From: Todiramphus chloris collaris
Taxonomy: Eukaryota; Chordata; Aves; Coraciiformes; Alcedinidae
Direction: 5' to 3'
DNA: 64,000 nucleotides
NCBI GenBank assembly: GCA_025345505.1
Contig: JANVCC010000020.1
Span: 53,121,523 to 53,185,522, forward strand
Positions 24,401-38,403 of the stretch are shown here, in pieces (the stretch's first letter is position 1; each line of letters begins with the position of its first letter). Both the position numbers and the translations under genes were made by a program. Under the pieces are notes generated by a model, which worked only from the letters and a program-made list of their open reading frames with translations, made no database searches and was not told the origin of the DNA.

Positions 24401-26954
24401 GAAGGACTATGAAGAACTTAAAAAACTCAGCTTCTACAAATTTATTTCCACAGTTGTTGAAAAGAAAAAGAAGTTGCTTCTGCATATTGTGGGAACTCAA
24501 TTCAATCTCAAGGACAGAATAATGTGTTATTATCCCAGACAAAATAATTTTAGAAAAATAAGTGCTGAGACATTTCTGGCTGCTGTGGTGCCAAACTATT
24601 AGAAAATAGCATTTAAATTAATTTAACATTTAGCTTCTAGTACAATCTAGCTAACAGATTACAGTCATATCATTTGTTGGTCAACATTGGTCTGATTCAG
24701 CATATCAAGAGTGGCTCAGACCTCCCTTATTTTCCACCACCAGCCACAGACCTGTAATACAATTATGTAAGGCTGCACTTAGTTTGTACTGCTGCCTCCC
24801 AATGCAAACTGATCAGGCTCAGTTACACTCTAAGCCCTGAACTTTCAAACAATGAAGACCAAGTGCACCTTCCACAAAGACAAAAGCAATTGTATTACAT
24901 ACAACAGACCTAATAGGAGTAAAGTGGTATTGTACTAGAAATATAAACCAACCATGCCAGGACTTAACTTCTCTTATTTACAGGATTTATACATATATAC
25001 ACAAAGTATATACTAAAGTATATGTGAGTACATGTTGCTGGAGATTCTGAGGATCCAACTGCATAGTAATGGAAATACAATTTAGGGCAGGTTAGAGGGA
25101 AGTTTTCTTAAAGATGATCATAGTTGGAGAACTTTCTGAAAGCTGCTCCCCTGTTCTCTGTTAAGTGATTGCAGATACTCAGTATACAGTGTTTCAGAAA
25201 AAAAAGAAAGAAGTGAGCAAAACCAACCATTTTAGTATTAATAAACCAATTATCCATCCCTGGATGGGGATTGATTTCTCAGGTGATTGGACCTGTTAAC
25301 TGTGAAGCTATAATTAGTAATTCCTCAAGTCCTAAATGATAATATGACTGCCTTATGCAGTGCTTGTCATCTTCTGGTATCAAAATATTTTTCAGAAGAC
25401 ACTGGGATTGTCCTTTCATTTCACAGGGAGAAAGCAAAGAAGTGTGCAAATTAACCACAACCACCCACTAAGTCAATAACCACATTAAAAAAACCAAACA
25501 AATAAACAAGCCCCAACACCTCTTTCTGAAACTACAGTGCCAAACTACATATTAAAACCCAAAGATTATTGGAAATACATATTGATGGAGACTACATCAA
25601 CCTCTATGACCTTTATATTCTAATACCAACAGCAGAACTGAGAACATGGGTATCTGAACATCTGTTCTCTGCCCTTGGCCAGCTACTTGACTCACGTTAA
25701 GACACAGAGTGACATATTTTTGTAAACTTTCTCTCTTTGTTGTGCAGACTTTGGAATTGATCTGGGAGGAATTCTTGCCTCACAGCAAAATTAGATGCTA
25801 GATTACAATAACATCAAGTGTACTTTACTGAGCTTCCTTTAAGATTTGGTAATTTTTTTTTCACATATCTAGGTCAAAAATAACTATACTTTTCCAAGCA
25901 TCACAATTCTTCCATAAGAGTGTTTTGTTACTGGCCTATTCTAGTATCACTCCTAAACCCAGCACATATATGTGACTTCACATTTGTTTGTACATTGTAT
26001 ACATCAGACTATAGAGGATAAGAAACTGCTTTGAAAGTATGAAGTACCTGAATCTTTCTTGAGCCTGTAGATCACAGAATCAAAATAAAATCCATGTGTC
26101 CAAACCCCACCTCTCAAAGCAAAAGTTTCAGTGAGTGTGGCTTTCCAGACTAAAACTCAAGGTTCTATCCAGATCAGGATGAGACAAATCCTGAAGCAAG
26201 GCTGCACCATAAACTCAAGATCCATGCAGGGTCAGAGGCAAGGTGACAGACAGGATTAGCTACAGTGTGCCTGGTGCAGGGGGTGGGGGGTTGCCCAGGG
26301 CTGGGCTGAGCTGAAATTGGGCTTCTGGACAGGGGTGTGGATGGAGGCTCCAGGACAGGATAATCAGGGTCATTAAGAGATATTAGTGCCTACAGAGACT
26401 TGATACTAAATTTATGGAATCAAAATCTGGAAGAATTGGGATTTTTCATTGTCTCTTTTTCAGAAGCTCAATTTAAGGTGTGATTTATTTTATTTTTTCA
26501 TCAAGAGCAGATTTATGCTTATAGCAGTGGAAGGACCCTACAAAGTATCTGTCTTTGCCCACCTTGAAGCTCAAAGTGATTAACATTATCTGCTTTGGGA
26601 AATCTTGCCCTAGTAATTTACCCTAAGAAAGAGAAGAATGAGAAATACAAGGTTCATCACATCATTCATCATTTTTACCCATCAAATGAATGAGGAAAAG
26701 AGTTATGCATACCTGAATACTGAATTTGGTACTGGGAGAAATTCACACTTGATGTATGCTGGAGGATGGAGGGGTGGAATTTTTCAGCCATTAGGCTTCC
26801 TTAACCCCAATTCCATCTGACTTAAGGAGTCTTAAGGAAATTTGACCTTCAGGAGATAAATAGAAATGTTTGACCTAGTACTGACAACTGGCGGAGACAT
26901 ACAGGAAATTCAAGGCTTTGGAGGTTTTTTATCCTTTAAGCATTAAGTCACATA
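18442..26954. other. Non-coding stretch, no gene recognised
   Basis: About 8.5 kb of AT-rich sequence. I found no conserved coding segment, RNA gene or clear mobile element on either strand. Weak resemblance to a CR1 tail at about 26070-26140 is too poor to call. Confidence 0.5.
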
Positions 26955-28765
26955 ATCTCATAGAATGGTAGGGGCCACACAGGAAAGAAGTTTTTTCTTA
27001 TGTTGAGGTGGAACTTCCTGTGTTCCAGCTTGTGACCATTATCTCTCATCCTATCACAGGGCACCACTGAAAAGAAACTGGCCTCTTTTACTTGACACCC
27101 ACACTTCAGATATTTACAAATATCCATAAGATCCCCTCTCAGTCTTCTCTTCTTCAGACTAAACAGGCCCAGGTCTCTCAGCCTTTCCTCATAAGAGAGA
27201 TGTTACAGTCCCTTCAGCATTCTTGTAGCCTCCATTAGACTCTCTCTAGTATTTTCCTGTCTCTCTCAAACTTGGGAGACCAAAACTGGACACAATATGG
27301 TCTCACTGGACACACTGTGGTCTCACTGGGGCAGAGTAGAGGGAGAGGAGAACCTGACTGTACCTGCTGGACACACTCTTCTTTATGCACCCCAGGATAC
27401 CATTGGCCTTCTTGGCCACAAGGACACGCTGTTGTCTCATGGATAACTTATTGTCCCCCAAGACTCCAAGGTCCTTCTCCATGGAGCTGCTTTCCAGCAG
27501 GTCAACCCCTAACCTGTACTGGTGCATGGTGTTATTCCTCCCCGAGTGTAGGACTCTATACTTACCCTTGTTGAACTTCATTAGGTTTGCCTTTGCTCAG
27601 CTCTCCAGTCTGTCCAGATCTTGCTGGATGGCAGCACAGCTTTCTGGTGTATCAGCCACTCCTTCCAGTTTTGTATCATCAGCAAACTTGCTGAGGGTAC
27701 ACTCCGTCCCTTCATCCAGGTCACTGATGAAAATGTTGAATAAGATCGGACCCAATACTGACCCCTGGAGAACACCACTAGTCACCAGCTGGACTCTGCA
27801 CCACTGACCACAACCCTCTGAGCTCTATTGTTCAGCTGGTTCTCAACCCCTCTCACTGTTCCCTCTTCTAACCCACACTTCCTGAGCTTACCCACAAGGA
27901 TGTTATGGGAGACAGGGTCAAAAGCCTTGCTGAACTCAATGTACACAATATCCACTGCTCTCCCTGCATCTACCCATTCAGTCACATGATCATAGAAGGC
28001 TAACAGATTAGTCAGACATGACTTGCCTTTAGTAAATCCATGCTGGCTACTCTTGATAGCCTTCTTTTCTTCCATGTGCTTAGAGATGATCTCTAGAATG
28101 AGCTGCTTCATCACCTTTCCAGGGATGGACTTGAGGCTGACTGATCTGTAATTTCTAGGGTCTTCCTTTTAACCCTTTTTGAAGACTGGAGTGACATTGG
28201 CTTTCCTCCAGTCATCAGGAACCTCTCCAATCTCCATGATCTTTCAAAAATGATGGAGAGTGGTAGAGAAATAACATCAGCCAGTTCCCTCAGCACTCAT
28301 GAGTGCAGCCCATTAGGGCCCATGGATTTCTGCGTGTTCAGTTTACACGAGTGATTTCTAACCCAATCCTCATTGACCAGTGGAGAGTCTTCTTCCCTCT
28401 AGGCTTTCACTCTTACTCCAGGGTCAGGGATTCCTTAGGGCTCATCTTAGCAGTGAAGACTGAAGCAAAGATGTGATTCAGTAACTCCGCCTGCCCTGCA
28501 TNNNNNNNNNNGAAGACTGAAGCAAAGATGTGATTCAGTAACTCCGCCTGCCCTGCATCTTCTGTCACTAGTTCTCCCACCTCATTCAGCAGTAGGCCCA
28601 CATTTTCCCTCATCTTCCTTTTACCATTAATGTATTTGAAGAAGCCCTTCTTGTTCTCTTTTACTTTCTTTGCCAGAGTTAATTCCAAGACAGCCTTGGC
28701 CTTCCTTGTTGCATGCCTACATAAAGAACATCTGAGTCATTCCTGAAATCCTCTGTGTGATATTT
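26955..28765 (-). pseudogene. CR1 LINE copy with broken reverse transcriptase
   Basis: On the minus strand this encodes pieces of the CR1 ORF2 reverse transcriptase, which copies CR1 RNA at the insertion site. Recognisable pieces are: an RT entry region (HGFTKGKSCLTNL, DIVYIEFSKAFD) within 27782-28114; the catalytic FADD box preceded by [12 protein letters not shown] within 27597-27785; and a thumb/C-terminal region (CIKKSVSSRYSQV) within 27303-27581. Frames change between pieces and there are stops, so it is dead. The 3' end is at the low-coordinate side (TCATAGAATGGTAGGGG near 26958), where about 200 bp of typical CR1 tail appear deleted before 'aagaagttttttcttatgtt'. The 5' side fades out near 28765. 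A 10-N gap with duplicated flanks lies inside. Confidence 0.9.
28502..28511. other. Assembly gap (10 N) with duplicated flanks
   Basis: Ten N separate two identical 47-bp sequences, 28455-28501 and 28512-28558 (gaagactgaagcaaagatgt through ctgccctgcat). The same CR1 peptide segment is therefore read twice across the gap. This looks like two contig ends that overlap but were not merged. Confidence 0.95.
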
Positions 28766-29784
28766 GTTGAACAAGAATAGAAACAATTTTTCTTTAGATT
28801 TTAAATCACATCAATTTTTTTTAAGACAGATCTTGTCATTTCATTTGGCAGTGGAGTGAAACAGCCATTGACAGACAGTGAGGGCTTCAATGTGCTTTCA
28901 AATATATCATTTCATAAGATAAAGTTAAGTGCAGCAGACTTATGGTGGTGCCAGAGCTCCACAGAGCATTTAGAAAAGCCTCTTTCCACCTCCCTCCTAA
29001 CCCCACCCAACTTAGCAGTAAGTTGTTTGCCTGCCTGTGTGACTTCTAGAGAGGTTTATAATCTCTGAGCAAACCCAGGCAATCCCATTGATGTGATTAA
29101 TTTTTCATATTTTTTGGATTAGATCTTTTTCAGTAGTTCACATGTATGAAGCTGAAAAGCATTGGTCATTAAAATGACCATCAATTTGTGTTGCCTGACA
29201 ATTTAATTGCAGAACTTGATTAAGACTCTTGCCTGTCAGCATCAAGGCTCAAACCTTAGACCACCTTCACCAGCATCAGGAGACTTTCTTTAAAAAAAAG
29301 AGCAGAAGGGCTGCCTCAGGCAAGAGGACCTCTATACCAGAACTCAGCATCAGTCTGATATTTCTCTTCATGTTTCTCTAACGTTTCAGGAAAAAAAAAC
29401 AGTGCTGGAGGAATGCAGAACAATGCAAGTAGAGGAAGGAAATCTAAAGCCCTGCTCCAACAACCATTAAAATGTTCAAAATTATCTTCAGGCAGTTCTG
29501 TTTTGACTAGCCCCAATGTATAAGAAGTCGCACTGGCTTTAGGACCTGTTATTGGTATAGCTGAGTGTTCCTAATAGTTTCTTCTGTATCTCCTGCTGAC
29601 TGGCCATCCATACCTACAGACTTCTCTCCAGCTCGTACAAATGCAGCTGAGGTAGAGCTTCCATTCTGTAGGAGAAGACTGGCCCACCTCCATCTGACTT
29701 GAGCTTGTAAAGAGGTGGGTGTAGGTCTCTTCTCACAAGTCTCAACTGATAGAACAAGAGGGAATGGCATCAAGTTGCACCAGG
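28766..29784. other. Non-coding stretch, no gene recognised
   Basis: Sequence between two CR1 copies. No exon, RNA gene or further repeat was recognised. Confidence 0.5.
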
Positions 29785-30003
29785 GTTTAGGTTGGACATC
29801 AGGAAAAACTTGTATACAGAACAGGTTATCAAAGCCTGGAACAGGCTGCCCAGGGAAGTGATTGAATCACCTTCCCTGAATGTATTTAAAAGCCATCTAG
29901 ATGTGGTGCTTAAGGATATGGTGTAGCAGTGGCCCTGGTAGAGTTAGATAACAGTTGGATTTGATAATCTTAAAGGTTTTTTACAACAATAGTGATTCTG
30001 AAT
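29785..30003 (+). mobile_element. CR1 LINE 3'-end fragment, plus orientation
   Basis: The block reads 'ggttggacatcaggaaaaac', then 'caggctgcccagggaagtg', 'ttcaaatgt'-like and 'gtgattctg' at its end. This is the plus-sense terminal part of CR1 ORF2 ([15 protein letters not shown] is readable) followed by the short 3' UTR. Only the last about 220 bp are present, the usual 5' truncation of CR1 copies. Confidence 0.88.
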
Positions 30004-33000
30004 GACTGGTGTTGGGCTTTCTGACTTAATCTCTTCAGATCCACACTGGATGGGGTTGCAGGATGCCAGGTCTCACTGTAAAAAAATGCACACCCTGAAG
30101 ACAACAGACAGTTGAAGGATTCTGGGGAACACTGGTCCTTTGACTTTCAAAAGGTACGTTGAAATTGCTCTTCCTTAGCAGGGGACAGGAGTATGCTCCT
30201 TGCCTCCCAAAGGTCTCCTTCACATGTTTCACACTACATGCTTGTGGCTTTCTCACTAAGTGAACATGGTCTAGCTTTCTGGGGGTTTTAGTAAATGACC
30301 TCTTAATTCAATAGTCCAAACAGAATAAAAACACAAGCAAAAAAATGTTTCTCTGCCCAGGAAATGACACAGAAAACTCAGGAAAATCTATGCCCTGGCA
30401 GAAATAATGCTGCTTAATGACCCTGTGTAGTTGGGAGGTGTAAACTTTGCATAATTTTTCTTTTGATCTATGTCTAGTGTTTGTGTGAGGTTCAACAGGG
30501 AGCTACAGACCTGGAATATGCAGCTAGCACTAAGAGCAACAAACGATAAAAACCAGTACGCTAGAAAACTCCACTGGCAAGGTAATGTTTCAGGTACTGG
30601 ATAGGAAAGAATCTGACAATGATTTCAGAGAGGGTAAGTCTGTAAAGGAAATCAGCCTTAAAAAACCTTCTGAATGGTACTCAAATATCCAATCTGTCAT
30701 CCTTTTCTCTTCAAAATTAACTGCCTGCAGCAAAATTACAGAAATTAGAGTACTGGGAAAGTGTGAATTTTTTAGAACATTAAAAGTGTCTTGACAGGTG
30801 TGCTTCCTGGTGACTAATGACAACAAATCGGTTAATAAACAATTTTGTTTGAAAAGAACAGCTGGGCTTATATTAAATATTTCTTCTGGGAAGATGCCGG
30901 GCTTAAAATTTCACACTCATTTAAATAAAAGTTTTCTCAGAAGAATACTGTGGGAAAGAGCAGGCTGTCCATCATCAGTCCATCCTGCTACAGCCCCCAG
31001 CCCAGGAAATAGTGTACCAGTCTGGAAGGGTTTATCTCTCCTGTCTACCTTTGCAGTCACGCAGACAGAAACTCCTCCAAAGGGTATCTCACAGCAGCTA
31101 AATAATGCTCTGATTCACAGTGTTAGAGCCACTATGCTGGCCTTTGTGCATCATATGCCCCAGGATGATATGCACTTTCTGGGATGAAGTTGCCTCATCT
31201 CCACCTAGTCTAGGGAACATGGACATACCTTTCATCTCCTGTCAGTGTGGTCACTTCTACAGTACACGCAGACTTCAAAAATATAATTATGAGAAGATGG
31301 CTGATTTCATCCTGAAGCTTTGGCAACACAAAACCTTTTTTAAAGTCAGAAAAAAGGTGTGATAGCACCTTTCCACAATTCATCCTGACACCAAGATTGT
31401 GGTTTCATGCTCTGAGTAGCTTCCAGTGAAACCACCATTAGGCATTGTTCTGTTGGGTTAGAATTCAAGTGTCTGCAAAAATACCAGCAAAGATTACCTG
31501 CAATAAGGCTTTCACAGTGTATTAATCCCTTTCTCAGATTGATACTGAACTCTGTGAGCCCTTTAAATCTCAAATAACTTGTGAGAAAAAGAAAAAATAA
31601 TAACTATTAACTTTGAAGGAAACAAAAAATGACTCAGGCGGCAGAATGGGGTACGAACTTTAAATATTTCATGTCTTGCTCCGGGGACAAGCTGGGGACC
31701 TGGAGTAGATAGGACCCTCTCTACATGTACCTAAGCAAGACAGACCTCTGTGACTCACACTGCTGGATGTACAAGTGCTTCATAGTGACATGTGCTGCTC
31801 TGTACACAGCTGTTTATGCTGAAAAAAGGAAAAGGTGGGTGTCTTTTAGGTAAAAGTGGGATTATGGGAACTGCAGAGGAATCTGCTCTTGGAATCATTC
31901 TGCTTGCCATGGAAATACAGAGTGAAATGCCAAATTGCTGATGACAAATGGCAACGGCAAAACCACCACAATATTCAAAAGGGTAGACGTGAAGGAGCAG
32001 GATTCTGTCTGTGGCAAATGAACAGAAAGTAACATTCACTGAATAAAAGGAGCAGAAAAAAGAAGATGCTTAAGAGAATACAAATCAAAGGACTTTGTCA
32101 ATAGAGAATAGTAGTGGCAAAGAAAAGCGCTGGCATTTCAGCTTAAATTTCAGACTGTAGTGGTAATGGATGAGGGTTAAATTTTTCAAGGAACACAGCA
32201 CCAAACTTCTCCTACTTGGACCTCCAAAGAAGTCGGCAGGATTTCAGAAGGATCTATCTCCTACTGAGACATTTCAATTAAAAAGCTGCTTCATTTCCAA
32301 AAGTATTCTGCAGCTCACAGCACCCAGGGAAAGAGAAGATGCACTAAGTGTATCTTTGAGTAAGATCCAAAATAAACAAGACTGACTCTGAAATCCAAAG
32401 AAAAACAAGCCTGACTGAGATATGGGACATATTAAGCTCCTTTTAGATGTTTCTAAAGTCAAATGCTTTTGAATACGGGGTATGAGTTCCTGAGGAAGAG
32501 GCCAAATACAGACCAGATTTAGATAAGAGATATTAAAATGAAGAATTAAAAACAGGACCATTAAAGTTCTATCTGCTGCAGTTAAGAAACATTTAATACT
32601 CATACACAAGACAGGAGCTCTACATTACAGAATTTCTTCAACAACAGGCTCAGGAAAGCATTTGTCATAAATTACCTAGGTCTATGTAATGCAACCCAGG
32701 AACAGCAATACAGATTAGATGATAATCCTGAGATTTCTTTCCAAAGTGTTGTTCTAGATGAGCTATATATTACTTCATCTTAATTCTCTCAAAACAATTT
32801 TCATAAATAAATAAAAACAGTCTGCCTTCTGCAATTATAAACCTTGCCTAGTAAGTATTCTTTTCTACTCTAGGCACGAAAGCAGAAGCAGAGAAAAATT
32901 TCCAATTTCCAGGGAAAATCTCTTTTTTGAGTTTGAAAAGGCATTCCTAGAAATTTCAAGTGATTTCAGTAACATTTGTTAGAGGCCAGTATCAGAACAG

Positions 33001-36000
33001 AACATTTCAGCTGGTTTAACTGATCTTTACCTGCAATTGTCAAAAAGTTTCCAAGCACTGATCGTTGCTCTTCTATCTGGCATAGAACACACAGAACTTA
33101 CAGTGATGTGGCTTTTTGGGAATCTCTGGAAATGAGTTTGACAACTTTAGTGTAAAATTAAGCACTCCTTAAGAGGTTATGGGGATTTTTGTGACAGTAA
33201 GGAGTCCTAGGAGAGAATGAAGCTGGTAAGTGAGTGGGGCACAATTTTCTTACATGATCATGAAATGGTGAATGGAGATGAAGACAACAGAAAATACACA
33301 ATGGAAGAGATTTTTTTTTATTTTTTTTTTTTTTAAGAGACAGGTAAAAAGAAAGCAGTTTCTACTTGGAAGAAAGTCACTGATTGCCCCTGGGTCACCC
33401 TGCCCATTAAGTGAGCCCCGTGCAGCTCTCCTAAACCTTGTACCAGTGGGCTGGGAGATCTGCCTGAATGCCACTGTTGACACAAACCTGTGTAGGTCTG
33501 AAAGGAAAAGACCTTTTGGCTGAAAGCACCATGTCTGCTGTTTTATCAGTGCTGACAGCTGTCTTTGTGCATTGTCATGGGCTTGTTGAAAGCCTGCCCT
33601 GCTGCTCCTTCAGATGCTTTGCCCCTTTTCCCAATCTGAGAACTGAAGTGATACACTCAATAAGGAAATGAAAAAAGGTGTCCTCTTGAACATTAATGTC
33701 AGTTACACACAATTAGATTTAGTAAAGCCCCTGAGCTAAACATCTGTTTGGAATACTGAGCAGAAAAACCCATGGTTGTAACCTATGTGTGCTGTTACCT
33801 TCTGTTTATTTTTCCAGAATATCACACGAAGTCTGATGCTTTTGTCACATTTCACCAACTTATTCATGTTAGCAACCTTTGTAAAACTCTAGCTATACTT
33901 TATGCAAAGCTTATGTAAGTCCCCTAGGATTAATTACTTCACTCAGAGTCCAATTTATTTAGCAATTAGGAAAAAATAGACAGTAGCTGGTGAATTTGCT
34001 GTTTTGAAATGAAAGGCCAGAGTCCTTTGGTCTGTTCCCAGGCTAAATGCTAGCTTTGGAAATTCATTATTTGAGAGTCTCTAAACAAGTACTTTACATT
34101 GCAATCTTTTTTGCATCATTTAGTCTCCAAGTAACTTCCCTGTTCACACTGTGAGCACACTAATGAAAAAACAACCCAAACAAACAGGAATGTAAATTGT
34201 TTACGTGATAGTTTTCAGGAACAACTTTCCTTTCTCAGCCTGTATTTGTCAAACTGGTAACACTGCTCTCAGGAAACACATTGTGACACATTGTTAAATG
34301 TCGTGACACCATTAGGGAACCACCAATAAACACTATCAAGGAGAAACCTTGTCCTGTGCAGAAATCCAACACTGGAATCATGTACTCTCTACAAAATAAT
34401 GGGCACTTTTAAATAAAATGTAATAGTGGCATAAATGGATGTCACATATGGGCTGTGGAAAAGGATCTCAGTCCCTGCAAGCACCCCAGTGCCCATTCCC
34501 CAGACCTGTAGGCTGCAAAGCCCCAGGGCTGAGCAATGCTGGGACAACAAAAATCCTAGCTGTGCAGAGAGGTGGCTGCCTGGGCCATACTGCAACCTGG
34601 CCACCCCAGGAAGGTATTCTCTCAGTACAGTTACACCAGAAGTCACAAGAGACTATGGGTTTTAAAGGCAGCCTTTGGGACTTCTTACATAGTGTCTGCA
34701 ACTGGGAAATCCTCCTGCATATACACCTCAGCTTTCAAAAGCTTCCTTCCACTACCACCCCAGCCCTTGTTGTAGTGGGCCAGGTTACCAGGACAGTTAC
34801 TGAGGCTCTAGACCCACCTTTTAACTTTCACTCTTCCCAGCTGGCTGTACGGGCAGCTCTCAGGACCACTGGTTTCTTCATCTATTCAACAGCTTCTGTT
34901 CAGCAACTGTGAAGCATTGACTTGCACAGAACATGCAAATCACATAATTTCACAATATTATGACTATTTTCTGAGGAACAGCTTGACACATAGAGCACAA
35001 TTATTTGGAGCATGGTGGATGAATAACTGCTGTACAGAAGCTACGTACTAAGAACGATGCACAGATATGGAGGGGATGTCATTATGAGGGCTCCAGTGCC
35101 AATTTGCCTTGAGTCAATGGGGACAGGCTGTTCTGCAGCGGCTGAAGTTTTGGCTTGAAGGAATATAAATATTTGGATAGCATGTTGCTTGATTAACTCG
35201 CTAAATAACAAAGGTCTTAAACAAAGTCTTAAAGAGATCATGCACATTCCTAACATAAACCTGGCAAGAGTTCCCTGTAGCATTTTTTTAAGGGATGTTT
35301 AAGGTTTATGTGAAATGTTTTTAGGGATCCTTTAGATGTGCTTTAGATGTACACTGTAAGTTCACTTTGCCTCTCCCTATACTTACTATATTTACATTTT
35401 TTGTGACAGAATTCAACAAGTGGATTTAATATAATTAATTAAAAAAACTTTAATGGCTTTTCACATATTACATTGACTGTTAAAAATAAAGCTGAGCAAA
35501 GCATTTGCTGTGAAATTCTTAACACTGTCTGCTGGCTCTGGATAGTGGGGACTCTAGCCTTCCACAAGTTTTCTGGAAGAAATGTCACATTAGTGGCCCT
35601 TTTGCCTCAGACATATTTCACATTAACACAGTCCTTTCCTTAACTCCTTTTAGAGGTAAGTCCACACTAGCTCATGAAAGCTGTCTTCCATGTGTGCATT
35701 GTAGAGCACGAGTCTTAGGTTTTCTGCAAATCTTCTACACTCTTCATGACCTTCTGTAGCTTCCTATGGTCTCGTTCGCTGGGGACTACGTTATGTGTCA
35801 CAACTATGCACCTTGGAAAATATATCTGTTAGCATGAATAAGAGGCGCAGGAGAGCACAGGGGATCTGCCATGCATCTCCTTTCCTTCTGGCAGCTGGGA
35901 AGAAAGAGGAAAGCTCCCTGGGGTGTGAGTGTTTCAGAGCAACAAAGAGGCACCATTAGTAAAGGACATCAAGTCCTTAAGGATCCACTGCCACTTTTCT

Positions 36001-36363
36001 GCTCTGGGCAACTCCCTGAGAGTGCAAGGAACGATGTCAGAGGTCCTCGGATTTACAGCTATTCAATGTTTGACCTTCCTTCTGCAGGAACTGCAGCAGC
36101 TGCAGTTGTAAGGACAATAGCCAGGGAGAGACTAACAGAGAAAGGTCCCTGGGAAAGTAGTTCACCCTCCTTCCTCCCCCTCCTTTCCACTGAGATGTTG
36201 TATTTTGCTTCTATGTCATATAAGGTGTAAGCAGATGCTGCCCAGCACAGACAAAACTCAGAAGGCAAGTGAAGACTAGGGTTTTACACCTTCCATGCTC
36301 AGACTTGGTAACAACGCCACTCTGCCAATCAGATGCATTCAGGGAGGTTAAAGCAGAAAAAAA

Positions 36364-36394
<31 letters not shown>

Positions 36395-38217
36395 GAAAAA
36401 GGGTTGTGCTCTATTGTTTCTGTATCATGCACTGCCTCTTTAAAATCAGAAATGCATGGACAGCTTCAAGGTGCCTCCCACTGAGAAAAGGCATTACATG
36501 CATGCACAGAGGAGTGGAGCCATCCTCCCTGAGCAGCAGGGCGAACCTGCTTGGGAGAGAGATGATCATTCATTCAGTGAAGTCCTCTGGCTGCTTTCAG
36601 TGATCCTTTCTCTGCTCCAGTGACAGCAGCACACTGGCAAGGGAGAAATCTGGAGGCCATCCCCAGGGTGAGAGAGACCTCCAAGAAGATGAGAGTGACT
36701 GCAGGTACAGTTAGCTGATAGTTTTATGTCAGTTTGTGGATGGTTGTGTTGTCTATATTTATTTGAAAGCTTTGTCAGGATTTTGCAGGGAAAACTGTCT
36801 GAAACAGATATTGCAGCTTTTGTTGACAAACATACAGATTTTGTATCCAAGTATTTATTTAGTACTTCTCTTACACGAATGTTAACATTTCCAGGCAGCT
36901 GTCGTGTAAAGCAGTCAATTGTTTGAATTCTTACTTAGTTCCAGGCTTTGGTTTTCTATTATTCTGTTCTGCAACTCTCACTTTGAACAGCAACGTGGAG
37001 ACAAAAGCTGTAGAGGAGAGTTTCTCTCAGAAATGTATTAAGCATTGGTACATCAAGGGCTGAGGGTGGTTCCAGGGAACGAAGGGGGCAACAGCTCCAC
37101 TGTGCAGATTGTCCTTTGTAGCAATGATGGACGTTGTTCAACAGCATTTGACACCCTGAAGACTTACTATCTCAATGCAGAAAAAGCAGTAATACCCCAA
37201 CTCGCTTCTGGGATAGGGTGGGACTGTCCTGACAGCTGGGAGTCTGATGTGAGAATTCCCAGATGTGTCACAGTAAGATGCAGGAAGATAGCCTTTCAGC
37301 ATTTTGATAAAGAGTAGAGGCAAAATTAGGAAGGAGAATATATTTTTATCCTCGCTGTGGAAAACAATTTTTTAACATTTGGTACAACTGGCAGTACAAA
37401 GAGGGAAGCCTGCTCTTCCCCATCTCAAAAAATTCAAGGCACTTTGTCTTGTTTAATGAAGATTTTCCCTTTAACCTCAAGACCCTGTTTGTGGAAGCAC
37501 TTTCCCTGTGAATAGCAGATTTGCCTTAACAGCAAAGCCCTACAAACTGGTTCATGGGACAAAATCTTGTCTATACAAATTGGCAGCACTCCACTGGTTG
37601 GGGAGAAGCAATAACGGATTATGCTGGCTGAAAATTTTGTCCCCCAACTCAATTAATGGCTGCCGAAAAGGAAAGTGCTGGCTTTGCTATTTTCTTGCAA
37701 CTTGGCAGTTCTTACTTAATTAAGAAATGTGTTTAGAAGCCAAGACATCAGTTTTTCTTTCATTCTCACCTACCACATCACTCTGACTGCAACATCTAGC
37801 ATAAAGTAAAAAATGTGTCCAAAAGTCACATCTGATACTTTTCAGCAAATTGAGGTGTCATTTCATTTTACTTTTTTTTTTTTACCTTGCACAGCGGTGG
37901 CAGCACCGTAGGCTTGAAGGCTGGCAGAGGTTTAAACTGGAATTTACACTCCTCCTATACTGTCATTTCACTGTGTGAAATGTTGTTTTGAAAACAAAAT
38001 GTCATTGATGGTAAATAAAACTGCTGGGTGCAACAACCAGCATATTATGCAACTCAAAGGATTTTATGATTACAGAAGCATCCTTTCACAGGGTATTTCT
38101 TCTCACTGTGTATAGCCAGCACTAGAGCTATGGGGCAATAAGGTGCTTTCCCTCAAGCGCAGTACTTTTTGCTGTAATTTCCGCTCAGGAAATGTTTTCC
38201 TCTTTTTGTTCCCACAG
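30004..38217. other. Upstream region of PROKR1, non-coding
   Basis: No coding exon was recognised. The stretch includes A/T tracts near 33309-33335 and 36357-36400. The PROKR1 promoter and any first untranslated exon probably lie in or beyond this stretch, but I cannot place them from sequence alone. The longest open frame (34439-34912 on the + strand) has no recognisable domain and is not reported as a gene. Confidence 0.45.
36357..36400. repeat. A-rich simple repeat
   Basis: Mostly A with occasional T and G, ending in AAAAAG-like units. No retroposed body was identified next to it. Confidence 0.85.
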
Positions 38218-38403
38218 AAGGAGACAAATGAGGCTGTTGCTCTGTAATCTTCTGGGGATAAAGACAAGGTGACTCACTGCTCAGAAGGAAACTTTGGATG
38301 AGGTCTCTCACCTGCCACCGTTGTGCCCTGCCACCCTGGGTAATTCTAACACAAAACCAACTGCCAGCCAAGCCACATGTGTCAAAAGAAGACAGACACA
38401 GCC
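38218..38403 (+). other. PROKR1: PROKR1 5' leader part of first coding exon
   Basis: A strong acceptor (pyrimidine tract ctctttttgttcccacag) ends at 38217, so the exon carrying the start codon probably begins at 38218 and a separate untranslated exon lies upstream, as in mammals. The leader holds two out-of-frame upstream ATGs: 38228 (14 codons, stop 38270-38272) and 38298 (39 codons, stop 38415-38417, overlapping the main start). An in-frame ATG at 38377 has a weak context. The acceptor is judged by eye. Confidence 0.6.

Noticed and set aside
26070-26140. Possible CR1 tail (cacagaatcaaaataaaat)
   Set aside because: The match is short and the following bases do not follow the CR1 order.
34439-34912. 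157-codon plus-strand open frame upstream of PROKR1
   Set aside because: No recognisable domain, overlapping frames in other phases, no convincing splice sites and no codon pattern of a host exon.
38377-38403. Upstream in-frame ATG as the PROKR1 start
   Set aside because: Its context is weak (C at -3, T at +4) and adds nine residues; the ATG at 38404 has a strong context and gives the expected length.
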